Position numbers and translations under genes: made by a program
Notes under the pieces: generated by a model
The model's input: only the letters and a program-made list of their open reading frames with translations
What the model was told of the DNA's origin: nothing
Databases searched by the model: none
Shown here: positions 7,940 to 14,368 of the stretch, piece by piece
Layout of the letters: each line of letters opens with the position of its first letter
How positions within the stretch are numbered: position 1 is the stretch's first letter
From: a virus
Length of the DNA: 33,341 nucleotides
Reading direction: 5' to 3' (one strand)
IMG/VR virus record: IMGVR_UViG_3300025592_000041
Coordinates: 1-33,341 of that record

Positions 7940-8857
7940 CTAGTTAAATAAAGTTGTTTTCTTATCGGCAATCATCTTGATTATTTGATAAGTATTCATA
8001 TCCCCCGCATCCTTGAAGCCTTCAGGGCATGCGGCCACGAAGACTTCCTTTCGGCGGGTTGTCTCTATTATAGCATCCCTCATGGCGAAACCGGCGGCAT
8101 CAACGTCAGGAATTATTACAATCTGGTCAAAATGCTTATTGAGCAATTGTACCTGCTCCTTTGTGATGACAGCGCCAAGCGTAGCCACGACATTAGGAAA
8201 ACCTGCCTGATGGATCTTCATTGCATCCAGGCTGCCCTCAACGACCATAACTTCATCATGCACCTTAGCCTTATTCAAGTTAAACAGGGTCTTACGCCTC
8301 GGGAAACCTGAGCTATAAAGATACTTCGGAAGCTGTCCAGAGAGGGTCCCCCTGCCAATGAGGCCAATCAGATTAAAGAACTGATCTCTGACTGGAATAA
8401 CCACTCTCTTCTTCACTCTGGAAAACCCTACCTCAAAATCTTTCAGAGTGTCTAGTTCAAAGCCTCGATCAATCATTAGATCAAGAAGCTTCACATCGTC
8501 AGATGTGTAATCTATAGAGCATTGCTGAAGTAGGCGCTCCAAATCATCTACATCGTCATTCTCGCTCAACCCCCTCAATAGTTTGTCAAGATAATCTCCA
8601 CTCATTGTTGTAGTGTCAATGCGTGAATCTTCGTTAAGGAGTAGTTTCTGGAGGAGCCTTACACCTCCCCGCTTTTCACAATCAGGATTGAAGCATTGCC
8701 ACAAACCCGTGTGCCTGTTGATAGAGAATGACGGAGTGTTCATATTGCTATGAAACGGGCAATAAGTTACAAGCTCATCGCCAACCTCACTAACTATCGA
8801 AACAGCGCCTCTATGCAGTATATCACGGATAGAAGCCTCAAGCGATTGCGTAGACAC
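7940..8857 (-). CDS. DnaG-type DNA primase (CHC2 zinc finger plus Toprim)
   Basis: A protein of about 305 residues that makes RNA primers for replication. A CHC2-type zinc finger is near the N-terminus (CPFH, then CFNPDC, with the PSFSINRHTGLWQC strand between). The Toprim domain shows MVVEGSLDAMKI with the conserved Glu, ATLGA, and IIPDVDAAG with the DxD metal site. It is shorter than bacterial DnaG and lacks the C-terminal helicase-binding domain. The start is uncertain: an ATG at 8899 would overlap the upstream gene by 62 bases, so I place it at GTG 8857, just before the family's first helix; TTG 8866 is also possible. It follows the DnaB-like helicase and one small gene. Confidence 0.88.
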   Translation of the reverse strand: MSTQSLEASIRDILHRGAVSIVSEVGDELVTYCPFHSNMNTPSFSINRHTGLWQCFNPDCEKRGGVRLLQKLLLNEDSRIDTTTMSGDYLDKLLRGLSENDDVDDLERLLQQCSIDYTSDDVKLLDLMIDRGFELDTLKDFEVGFSRVKKRVVIPVRDQFFNLIGLIGRGTLSGQLPKYLYSSGFPRRKTLFNLNKAKVHDEVMVVEGSLDAMKIHQAGFPNVVATLGAVITKEQVQLLNKHFDQIVIIPDVDAAGFAMRDAIIETTRRKEVFVAACPEGFKDAGDMNTYQIIKMIADKKTTLFN

Positions 8858-9032
8858 AGTAATCAAACATCTCACTCTCAGGATCGTAAGACCATTCAAA
8901 CTTACAATCAGAAACAGTCATGCCCTCCTTGCCAATCTCCTCAACAATACAATCAGACATCCAACCCTTAAGTCTAATGATTGTTTCAACGTCCTTAGCT
9001 CTGCCATCGTATTTTCTTATAACTTTAGACAC
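8838..9032 (-). CDS. Small hypothetical protein between helicase and primase
   Basis: A 64-residue protein of unknown function. It has a basic N-terminus (SKVIRKYDGRAKD), a central helix (VETIIRLKGWMSDCIVEEI) and a C-terminal aromatic, acidic stretch (KFEWSYDPESEMFDYCVYAIA). The start is GTG 9032, with a near-consensus GGGAGGAG about seven bases upstream; an upstream ATG at 9053 lacks such a site. It overlaps the helicase stop by eight bases and the primase start by about 20, so it is translated with both. A helper of the helicase-primase pair would fit its place, but nothing in the sequence proves it. Confidence 0.65.
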   Translation of the reverse strand: MSKVIRKYDGRAKDVETIIRLKGWMSDCIVEEIGKEGMTVSDCKFEWSYDPESEMFDYCVYAIA

Positions 9033-10242
9033 CCCACTCCTCCCGCCATTCACCAGTATCCAAATCCCAATTCAAATAGAAGCCAAACTGAGCGCAGCGC
9101 CTGACCTTTCTGCTCACCACTTGGAAGATGCTAGAGTCAACCTCTCTGTGGAGAGACAGAACCAAGTCGGCATCGTAAGCTAACTGCTTGCTCCAAGCGA
9201 CCTCTTCCAACTCAGGTGGACGCTCAGAATGTCCATCTTGCATCGTCACGGCAGCAACATCAATAATGGCCACACCGTTCTTTACGGCCATTCTCTTAAA
9301 AGCCTTAGAGAGATTCTTAGCCTTCTCAGTTTCAGACTTAGCACCACTAGCATCATCAAACAGGCCGTGATAATCAAGAATAACAAGATCTGGATTATAC
9401 TGATCTATCTTAGCCTGGACAAGGTTCTGATCACACACATCCAGCCCCTCGGAGGTGATTAGATAGAACGGATGCATATTCTCAAACGTATCTTCTGCCC
9501 ACTTCTTATACGAATCTACAACCTCATCATTAGGTCGGACAAGATCAGAGTGTGTAAAGAACCCCTTACCGTTATTTAATATGGTATCAATACGCTGAGC
9601 CTCTTGCTGCTTGTTCATTTCAAGCGAAATAATCATAGGCCTATAACCAGCCAGCCAAGCATTGACAGCAAACAGCCTTGTTATGAACGACTTCCCCACA
9701 CCCGTCCATCCCAACAATACAATAAAATCACCCGGCATCCACCCACCAAACTCAGAATCTATAACACTAATATCGGTGGGTATACCAAGAGTTTTCTCAT
9801 CAGAATCATTCACACGATTAGCAAGATCTTTAGCCCTGTCTCTCCACTCACTAACAAGATCAGTATCTTTAAGACTAGTCGCCTCCTTAACCAGCCTGTT
9901 AGCATTAGACAGCAGATAGCTAAGAGCAATCTTAGGACCACCAGATTTCAACATCTCATGCGTACTGGCGATAAGAGAGCGGGTATTTGCAGACATGGAC
10001 TCCTGACGAGCATTATCAATATAATACTGCAGAGGCTCCGTGGTGGTTAGATACTCAAAGTCAGGAAAGTGGGACTTAACTTCCTGCTTCGCAGGAATCT
10101 TCTTATGCTTATCATAGTGGGAAGTTATAAAGCTCCATACGTCCTGATAGTTGATGAAAACATCGCCCACCCCCTCATTCTGGCACTCAATATAGTCACC
10201 AGTATCAATAACGGCATTAAGTAGTTTAACTTCATAATTCAC
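9025..10242 (-). CDS. Replicative DNA helicase (DnaB/gp41-like)
   Basis: A 405-residue RecA-fold helicase that would unwind DNA at the fork. Walker A is GWTGVGKS (178-185); the DnaB motif SLEM follows at 206-209; Walker B is LVILDYHGLF (286-295); a downstream loop with SKQLAYDADLVLSLHRE carries the DnaB-type motif near the arginine finger. The N-terminal 130 residues are helical and only loosely like the DnaB N-domain. GTG 10242 overlaps the upstream stop, giving GTGA. Neighbouring genes are a small unknown protein upstream that could help loading, and a DnaG-type primase downstream; together with DnaE these supply most fork functions. Confidence 0.9.
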   Translation of the reverse strand: MNYEVKLLNAVIDTGDYIECQNEGVGDVFINYQDVWSFITSHYDKHKKIPAKQEVKSHFPDFEYLTTTEPLQYYIDNARQESMSANTRSLIASTHEMLKSGGPKIALSYLLSNANRLVKEATSLKDTDLVSEWRDRAKDLANRVNDSDEKTLGIPTDISVIDSEFGGWMPGDFIVLLGWTGVGKSFITRLFAVNAWLAGYRPMIISLEMNKQQEAQRIDTILNNGKGFFTHSDLVRPNDEVVDSYKKWAEDTFENMHPFYLITSEGLDVCDQNLVQAKIDQYNPDLVILDYHGLFDDASGAKSETEKAKNLSKAFKRMAVKNGVAIIDVAAVTMQDGHSERPPELEEVAWSKQLAYDADLVLSLHREVDSSIFQVVSRKVRRCAQFGFYLNWDLDTGEWREEWGV

Positions 10243-10553
10243 TTGCGCTTGTCCATTCTCTCGCGTGTCTTTTCCACGATCTCCAAGAACCTTTCTCTAG
10301 ACTTACGTTCAGCAACAGCCTTCCCAATAATAGAAGGAGCATCCATAGCAAAGCTGAACACCATAATTGGGCTAGAGGCCTTCCTCACATACGCCCCAGC
10401 AGTGGTGGCAACATCTTCGTACCCGTAGGCATCTATCAGACTATCAGCCACCGCCTCCTCCCTGACAGCATCAGGAAGGAAAAACTTACCCTCCTCTTTT
10501 GAGAGCTTTTTCAATAACTGAATCAGGTCCGCTCCAGTTTGACTCTGAGGCAT
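10239..10553 (-). CDS. Hypothetical protein upstream of helicase
   Basis: A 104-residue protein not recognised. The start is clear: AGGAGG lies seven bases before ATG 10553. The N-terminus has a helical segment (TGADLIQLLKKLSKEEGKFF), the middle is hydrophobic and Ala-rich (about residues 45-75), and the C-terminus is strongly charged (RKSRERFLEIVEKTRERMDKR), likely a long helix. There are no cysteines or catalytic motifs. The gene ends in an overlap with the helicase start and begins within the 3' end of the WhiB-like gene. A helicase loader or replication accessory role is possible from position only. Confidence 0.65.
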   Translation of the reverse strand: MPQSQTGADLIQLLKKLSKEEGKFFLPDAVREEAVADSLIDAYGYEDVATTAGAYVRKASSPIMVFSFAMDAPSIIGKAVAERKSRERFLEIVEKTRERMDKRK

Positions 10554-10782
10554 CTTCAATCCTCCTCCATGCAGCCATAAGCATATCGTACTTTGATAAA
10601 CCAGCGCTCACACCGACAAAAAAAGGATCGCTCGTAGCGGCAATTAAACATGGCAGTTTCACCTTACAATCATTGCAAATAGTCTTCGCATATTGCGTTT
10701 CATCATAATCATAACTAGTCCAATAATGCCTATGCCCGCTGTTAAAGCACAGCGCACCTTGCGACCAATCATGACTATCCAT
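10486..10782 (-). CDS. WhiB-like Fe-S transcription regulator
   Basis: A 98-residue protein matching the actinobacterial WhiB layout. Four cysteines, C12, C36, C39 and C45, give C-x23-C-x2-C-x5-C, the last three in ICNDCKVKLPCLIAA, which parallels the WhiB C..C.V...C..yA block. They are followed by a turn FFVGVSAG in the position of the family's GVWGG motif and a basic helix (MAAWRR). WhiB proteins bind a [4Fe-4S] cluster and act with the host primary sigma factor; phage copies such as WhiBTM2 alter host gene expression. ATG 10782 is preceded by AAGGG; an upstream start at 10815 would lie deep in the previous gene. This is the best single marker of an actinobacterial host. Confidence 0.82.
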   Translation of the reverse strand: MDSHDWSQGALCFNSGHRHYWTSYDYDETQYAKTICNDCKVKLPCLIAATSDPFFVGVSAGLSKYDMLMAAWRRIEDASESNWSGPDSVIEKALKRGG

Positions 10783-10975
10783 CGCCCTTAGCAATCTCAG
10801 TAAGCTTGGCCTCAATCTGGCTGTCTACAGTATCCCAGAGCTTCTCCCACAACTTATCATCACCAGGGTCGCCAGACAACTTAGCACCAGCGTCAAGACG
10901 CATAGACTCATAGTTGCCCAGATTCTTGGTTACACCAATAGAAACCCAAACATGATTATCATCATCAGCTTTCAT
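10775..10975 (-). CDS. Small conserved phage protein with GNYES motif
   Basis: A 66-residue protein. The N-terminal half reads like a beta-hairpin (HVWVSIGVTKNLGNYES, then MRLDAGAKL), and the C-terminal half is an amphipathic helix (KLWEKLWDTVDSQIEAKLTEI). Small proteins with a similar G-N-(Y/F)-E-(S/N) segment occur in many phages, often near recombination and replication genes, with no firm function that I can name. AAAGGTG precedes the ATG, which overlaps the stop of the MerR-like gene as ATGA; its own stop overlaps the WhiB-like gene by eight bases. It is probably expressed with both regulators. Confidence 0.72.
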   Translation of the reverse strand: MKADDDNHVWVSIGVTKNLGNYESMRLDAGAKLSGDPGDDKLWEKLWDTVDSQIEAKLTEIAKGDG

Positions 10976-11418
10976 AATACACCTTTCTCAGCATTGCGGA
11001 TTTTGTCTCTCAACTCTCTACGGGAGTATACCGTCTTCTTGGACGGCCTTCCAACCTGACGGGCATTAAAAAATGACTCGATCCCCTCCACATCGCCAAG
11101 AGTGTAGTAACGGCACTGAGTCTTCTTGTAGGGAAAACGACTAGCGGCAGGGAGCAGGCCGGAACGTTCATAGTCCCGTATAGTGCCTGCCGCCCTGCCG
11201 ACCTGTCGGGCAACTTCGCTAATGATAAACACACGCTTACGGAATAAAGCTGATCCTTTATAGTCATCATAATACTCCTCGCCTGTGTCTGTCCGCCGGA
11301 AGACAACTCTGTTCTCTTTTCTAATGTATTTAATTGCTTGCACAACCACTCCATCATCAAGGTAGAATCCTCTCACCTGAGCGTTAATCTTATTAGCTAA
11401 ACTATCTAGTTCGTTCAC
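10972..11418 (-). CDS. MerR-like helix-turn-helix regulator
   Basis: A 148-residue protein. Residues about 64-115 are a MerR-type winged helix: FIISEVARQVGRAAGTIRDY, then ERSGLLPAASRF and CRYYTLGDVEGIESF, matching the MerR pattern (i.e.A...gv...TIR.yer.GLlp......R.Yt..dv). Unusually, the domain is preceded by about 60 residues with a beta-rich segment (YLDDGVVVQAIKYI, RVVFRRTDTGEEYYDDYKG), and followed by a basic tail (VGRPSKKTVYSRRELRDKI) rather than the long dimerisation helix. It lies with a zinc-ribbon and a WhiB-like gene in a regulatory cluster between lysis and replication genes. GTG 11418 lacks a strong ribosome binding site and overlaps the upstream gene, so the exact start is uncertain. 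Confidence 0.75.
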   Translation of the reverse strand: MNELDSLANKINAQVRGFYLDDGVVVQAIKYIRKENRVVFRRTDTGEEYYDDYKGSALFRKRVFIISEVARQVGRAAGTIRDYERSGLLPAASRFPYKKTQCRYYTLGDVEGIESFFNARQVGRPSKKTVYSRRELRDKIRNAEKGVL

Positions 11419-11599
11419 TCAACAAACGTTTATAGAGCTTGTCCTTTTCTCCATTCCATAAAGCCACCTCAGGCTCGACTCGCCAACCGCAAATCAAGCA
11501 TGAAAGCTCAATGGTGTTTTTAAACGTTACTCCTTCCATAATCTTGCCAGAGCACTTGGGACATTTTATATGAGCTCTAAGCTTCCCATAGCCACTCAC
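11402..11599 (-). CDS. Zinc-ribbon small protein
   Basis: A 65-residue protein with a simple zinc ribbon: C13-x2-C16 in IKCPKCSGKI and, after a short beta segment, CLIC at about 34-37 followed by a conserved-looking GWRVEP. The C-terminus is charged (GEKDKLYKRLLSERTR). Such phage ribbons may bind nucleic acid or a host polymerase, but no target can be named. GTG 11599 overlaps the stop of the holin gene as GTGA with no clear ribosome binding site, so it probably depends on coupling. Confidence 0.68.
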   Translation of the reverse strand: MSGYGKLRAHIKCPKCSGKIMEGVTFKNTIELSCLICGWRVEPEVALWNGEKDKLYKRLLSERTR

Positions 11600-11790
11600 T
11601 TAAGAGTTGAACCGTTGCTTGGGTCTCCAATCTTTGAAGCAGCCACACTCTTAAGTGCAGAAATCAAAGCACCGGCTCCCGCAACGGCAGCAGCCTTGGA
11701 TGAAGACAGGTCAGTGACTGTAAACACAGCCAAAAAACTCTGCACCGCAGTCCAAACTGCTCTTTCAATAATATCTCTATATAAATTCAT
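11596..11790 (-). CDS. Holin, r1t-like
   Basis: A 64-residue membrane protein. The pattern RAVWTAVQSFLAVFTV (residues about 10-25), then a short polar turn (TDLSSSKA) and a second Ala/Gly-rich hydrophobic stretch AAVAGAGALISALKSVAAS, ending in a polar G-D-P-S-N-G-S tail, is the layout of the phage r1t holin family common in actinophages (R-x2-x-TA-x-Q near the N-terminus, then a glycine-rich second helix). It would make the membrane lesion that lets endolysin reach the wall. AGGAGG lies seven bases before the ATG. The endolysin is about 21 kb away at the right edge, so the lysis genes are split. Confidence 0.75.
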   Translation of the reverse strand: MNLYRDIIERAVWTAVQSFLAVFTVTDLSSSKAAAVAGAGALISALKSVAASKIGDPSNGSTLK

Positions 11791-11851
11791 ATTTCCTCCT
11801 ATTTGCTATAGATTCCGCCAGTCTATAAAGACAAGACGATCTCATAGTTCT

Positions 11852-13063
11852 CTAATCATCCAGCCAGACACAATATTCAGAGGTCACAATGCCTCGCTCT
11901 GGATGAACAAACATCAATGGCTGAGAGGGTCTGCCGACTGCGGCCAACCTCTCTGCAGCATAATCATTACTACTCTCAGGGCTTCCTGAGATCCTACACT
12001 GTATAGTATTAAACGTCATCTTTGTGGGCGTATGAAAATGTCCAATATATACATCATCAAAGTGCTTCTGTATTGCCCCCACACGCCAGCCGTAAATCTT
12101 CTTCTGAAACTGATAGAAAGACGACAGCGAATTAAACTGATCTCCGTGGCAAAGCAAAGAGCTATAGTTGCCTATGTCGTCAATAGCATACCAGTGACCC
12201 TCGCCACGACCATCGGGGATATCAAAAGTGATCCTGTCTTCGTCTTGAAAGACAAGATCCATAATCCTATAAATCATTCTATCCGCATTTGTTTCAGGAT
12301 CGTGGTCTCTACGCTGCCTTCCACCGATGGCTCCATGATTCCCAATCACTCCAGTGACATATACATGCCGAAAGTTTTCCAGCATCTTTTTAAAGAACTT
12401 AGTCATTATCCTTGGACCATCGACGGTGACCTGACGATACAGACCGCCATCAACCAAGAAGCTTTGCCCAGGGAATATCAATTCCCCTTCAACAATGTCG
12501 CCTAGCATCCATATATGTATATCTTTAACAGGATGGTCCGCACGCTGAATCTCAGTCAGCGAAACGACCTTCTCAGCAAACTTATCAATACGACTCTCAC
12601 ACGTAGCCGAATCGTAATCAGGAGTGACCTTTGCAAGTTGCCAGTCGGCCAACACAGCCACAGCGACTTCTTCCCCCTTAGAGCGTCTGTCTGAACGGGG
12701 TGGTGTCGTGGGCGGAACTACATAGTTTTCCGCATTGTCCACAACAGCACGATATACAGACGCAGACAAATCATCTTTTTTTGTTTTAACCTTTTCATAC
12801 TCCTTCACCAGCCTCGTATAAGCCAGCTTCAACTCAACCTCATTTGTAATCTCTAACTCGTCCATAGGATCTATTGGAACACCAAAATCGTTTTGCTCTC
12901 TTCTGTACGAGCAAACAATATTATATTCCTGCTCCTTCCTGCATCGCGGATCTGCATATTTCTGGTTATGCGAATTCGGGGTGAAACAAATGCCGCACCC
13001 GTCGCCTTCGCACTCTTTTACGCCATCACTCATGTCATCTCCAATGTTTGTTCTATACATCAT
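11852..13063 (-). CDS. Calcineurin-like metallophosphoesterase with N-terminal Cys motif
   Basis: A 403-residue protein with the five metallophosphoesterase motifs in order (numbered from ATG 13063): VLADWQ (Asp140), LGDIVEG (Asp189), IGNHG (Asn242, His243), CHGDQ (His306) and GHFHTP (His342, His344). It would bind two metals and cleave phosphodiesters; nuclease (Mre11/SbcD type) or cyclic nucleotide activity cannot be separated by eye. The N-terminus has C18-x4-C23-G-x-C26-F-T-P and C41-R-K, like the zinc knuckle of the 220-537 protein, followed by a helical, possibly coiled-coil, segment. ATG 13063 follows the HNH stop with GGA nearby; an upstream GTG at 13135 would overlap the HNH gene by 71 bases. 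Confidence 0.87.
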   Translation of the reverse strand: MMYRTNIGDDMSDGVKECEGDGCGICFTPNSHNQKYADPRCRKEQEYNIVCSYRREQNDFGVPIDPMDELEITNEVELKLAYTRLVKEYEKVKTKKDDLSASVYRAVVDNAENYVVPPTTPPRSDRRSKGEEVAVAVLADWQLAKVTPDYDSATCESRIDKFAEKVVSLTEIQRADHPVKDIHIWMLGDIVEGELIFPGQSFLVDGGLYRQVTVDGPRIMTKFFKKMLENFRHVYVTGVIGNHGAIGGRQRRDHDPETNADRMIYRIMDLVFQDEDRITFDIPDGRGEGHWYAIDDIGNYSSLLCHGDQFNSLSSFYQFQKKIYGWRVGAIQKHFDDVYIGHFHTPTKMTFNTIQCRISGSPESSNDYAAERLAAVGRPSQPLMFVHPERGIVTSEYCVWLDD

Positions 13064-13064
13064 A

Positions 13065-13514
13065 TCAGTCCTGTACCGATCCCACACCGCTTTTCCCCGG
13101 GTTTTTAAAATTTCGCTTAATAGGCCTAGATCCACGCTCCCTCATCTTCTTGCGCATGTGGTCCTTGTGAGCCATAGGGTGAGTAGATCCTTCTCTGTGA
13201 ATAGCGCTATGTTCAGAAACCGTGCATAAATATAAATTGGACGGCCTGTTGTCTTCTTTGATTTCATTAATATGATGCACAGATTCCCAAGTTTGAAGAT
13301 GACGCCCAAATAATTTCTCAATCACAAGTCGATGCTCATAAACATATCCATGCACCTGATAGGGATGTTCAGTGACTCTGACTCTCACGTATCCTTTATC
13401 ATCAATATATTTACCGCCGGACCAATTGCTATTGCCTTTGCCTTTACGAGCGTCGTTTCCCCACTTAAGGTCATCACGACGAGAGGCTAAAGTTTTACGC
13501 TGAGGCTCCGGCAT
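13065..13514 (-). CDS. HNH endonuclease (homing-type)
   Basis: A protein of about 149 residues. The segment GGKYIDDKGYVRVRV and YVYEHRLVIEKLFGR lead into the HNH core VHHINEIKEDNRPSNLYLC (His80, His81, Asn93) and a following His pair in SEHSAIH, the standard arrangement of phage homing HNH nucleases. It cuts one or both strands of a target and often spreads as a free-standing mobile gene. The open frame extends to 13688 through the preceding tail gene, but homology-like sequence begins only after ATG 13514, so I start there; its ribosome binding site is poor and other starts are possible. It overlaps the upstream gene by 20 bases and abuts the phosphoesterase gene. Confidence 0.85.
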   Translation of the reverse strand: MPEPQRKTLASRRDDLKWGNDARKGKGNSNWSGGKYIDDKGYVRVRVTEHPYQVHGYVYEHRLVIEKLFGRHLQTWESVHHINEIKEDNRPSNLYLCTVSEHSAIHREGSTHPMAHKDHMRKKMRERGSRPIKRNFKNPGKSGVGSVQD

Positions 13515-14118
13515 CCTCAACCCAAAGCTGTAGTGGTGCATTTGTGGATATCGACACAGAATAAGTGTCTGTGTCTGTCCCCACTCTATTAGCTTGAGAT
13601 AGCGTTGCACTAATCTCGTGAGGGGTGGTACTGCCAGCCCCTGTGTCAAGCATAACGTGATAAACTCCGCCGCCGAAATAGGCTGCACCTGGGGCGTTAG
13701 TTCTCATAATATTAAACGTTCCAAGAGTAGTATCAACAGAAGAAACCGTCTTAATCATGCTTAACACAAAATGACTGCCAGCGTGCCCTCCGCTTAAATA
13801 GATGTTAGGCAAAGAGAGGACCACCTTGTAATATCTCGCAGCCTCCAAGGTAATACGCTGATCTGTACTGCCGCTACCAGATGCGCTATTCAGTGTGGAT
13901 ATAGTATATGTACTACCCGCCAAACCGGTATGCAGTACACCGTTAGCGATAGTAGAAATTTGAGAAGTGAACTGGTTGAGTACAATCACACCCTTAGCGT
14001 GATTGCCAGAAGCAGTCTTCACCTCTGAAATATTAGTGGACATCTGCTGGAGCCGACCGTGAGTGATCGGCGTTCCAAGAGACCAACTTATTGCATCGTA
14101 GTTTTGATAATCAGCCAT
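13495..14118 (-). CDS. Putative virion/tail-associated protein
   Basis: A 207-residue protein, low in charge and rich in Ser, Thr, Gly and Ala, as in phage structural proteins. The N-terminal helix-like part (ISWSLGTPITHGRLQQMSTN, then ISEVKTA) resembles short proteins that follow fiber genes in actinophages; the rest is beta-rich (VIVLNQFTS, YYKVVLSLPNIYLSGG, YHVMLDTGAGS, DTYSVSIST), suggesting a jelly-roll head or fiber tip. There is no signal peptide or catalytic motif. GGAGAGG lies just before the ATG, and a promoter-like TGGAAT-N17-TATAAT stands upstream. A role in adsorption or as a minor tail protein is inferred from position and composition. Confidence 0.65.
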   Translation of the reverse strand: MADYQNYDAISWSLGTPITHGRLQQMSTNISEVKTASGNHAKGVIVLNQFTSQISTIANGVLHTGLAGSTYTISTLNSASGSGSTDQRITLEAARYYKVVLSLPNIYLSGGHAGSHFVLSMIKTVSSVDTTLGTFNIMRTNAPGAAYFGGGVYHVMLDTGAGSTTPHEISATLSQANRVGTDTDTYSVSISTNAPLQLWVEDAGASA

Positions 14119-14126
14119 ACCTCTCC

Positions 14127-14155
14127 ATTATACCCTATCGAGGGTTAAAATTCCA
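14127..14155 (-). promoter_or_regulatory. Candidate promoter TGGAAT-N17-TATAAT
   Basis: On the minus strand, TGGAAT (14150-14155) and a perfect -10 TATAAT (14127-14132) are separated by exactly 17 bases, a few bases upstream of the ribosome binding site at 14119-14125. The same hexamer and spacing occur at 28468-28496. The leader would be very short. This rests on pattern only. Confidence 0.35.
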
Positions 14156-14158
14156 CCC

Positions 14159-14350
14159 TTATACTGTTGGATCTGCAACGTTCGCCAAAGCGTTATTTCT
14201 AGCCATATCCCACAAAGAACTATCCATCCACTCCTGCAGCCACGCTGTAACGTCCAGCAAGCGTCCAGCATCATCTATCGACTCGCTATTGATATAGACA
14301 GCGAAGTTGCTAATTTGAGAATTTGGTATGTTGACAACTAGTGTAGTCAT
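14159..14350 (-). CDS. Small hypothetical protein after fiber gene
   Basis: A 63-residue protein of unknown function. It starts with a beta-like segment (TTLVVNIPNSQISNFAVYI), followed by an acidic amphipathic region with two Trp (DVTAWLQEWMDSSLWDMARN). A strong ribosome binding site (AAGAGGGGGTG) precedes the ATG, so it is probably a real gene. Its place right after the S74-containing fiber gene would suit a tail-linked or fiber-assembly protein, but no family is recognised. Confidence 0.6.
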   Translation of the reverse strand: MTTLVVNIPNSQISNFAVYINSESIDDAGRLLDVTAWLQEWMDSSLWDMARNNALANVADPTV

Positions 14351-14368
14351 ATTTCACCCCCTCTTTTC

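Noticed and set aside
11010-11360. Minus-strand frame of 116 codons over the MerR-like gene
   Set aside because: The alternative frame has a clear winged helix; this one has no features.
13515-13688. Upstream extension of the HNH frame
   Set aside because: It overlaps the 3' third of the preceding tail gene and its translation shows no HNH-family sequence, so the true start is probably 13514 or nearby.
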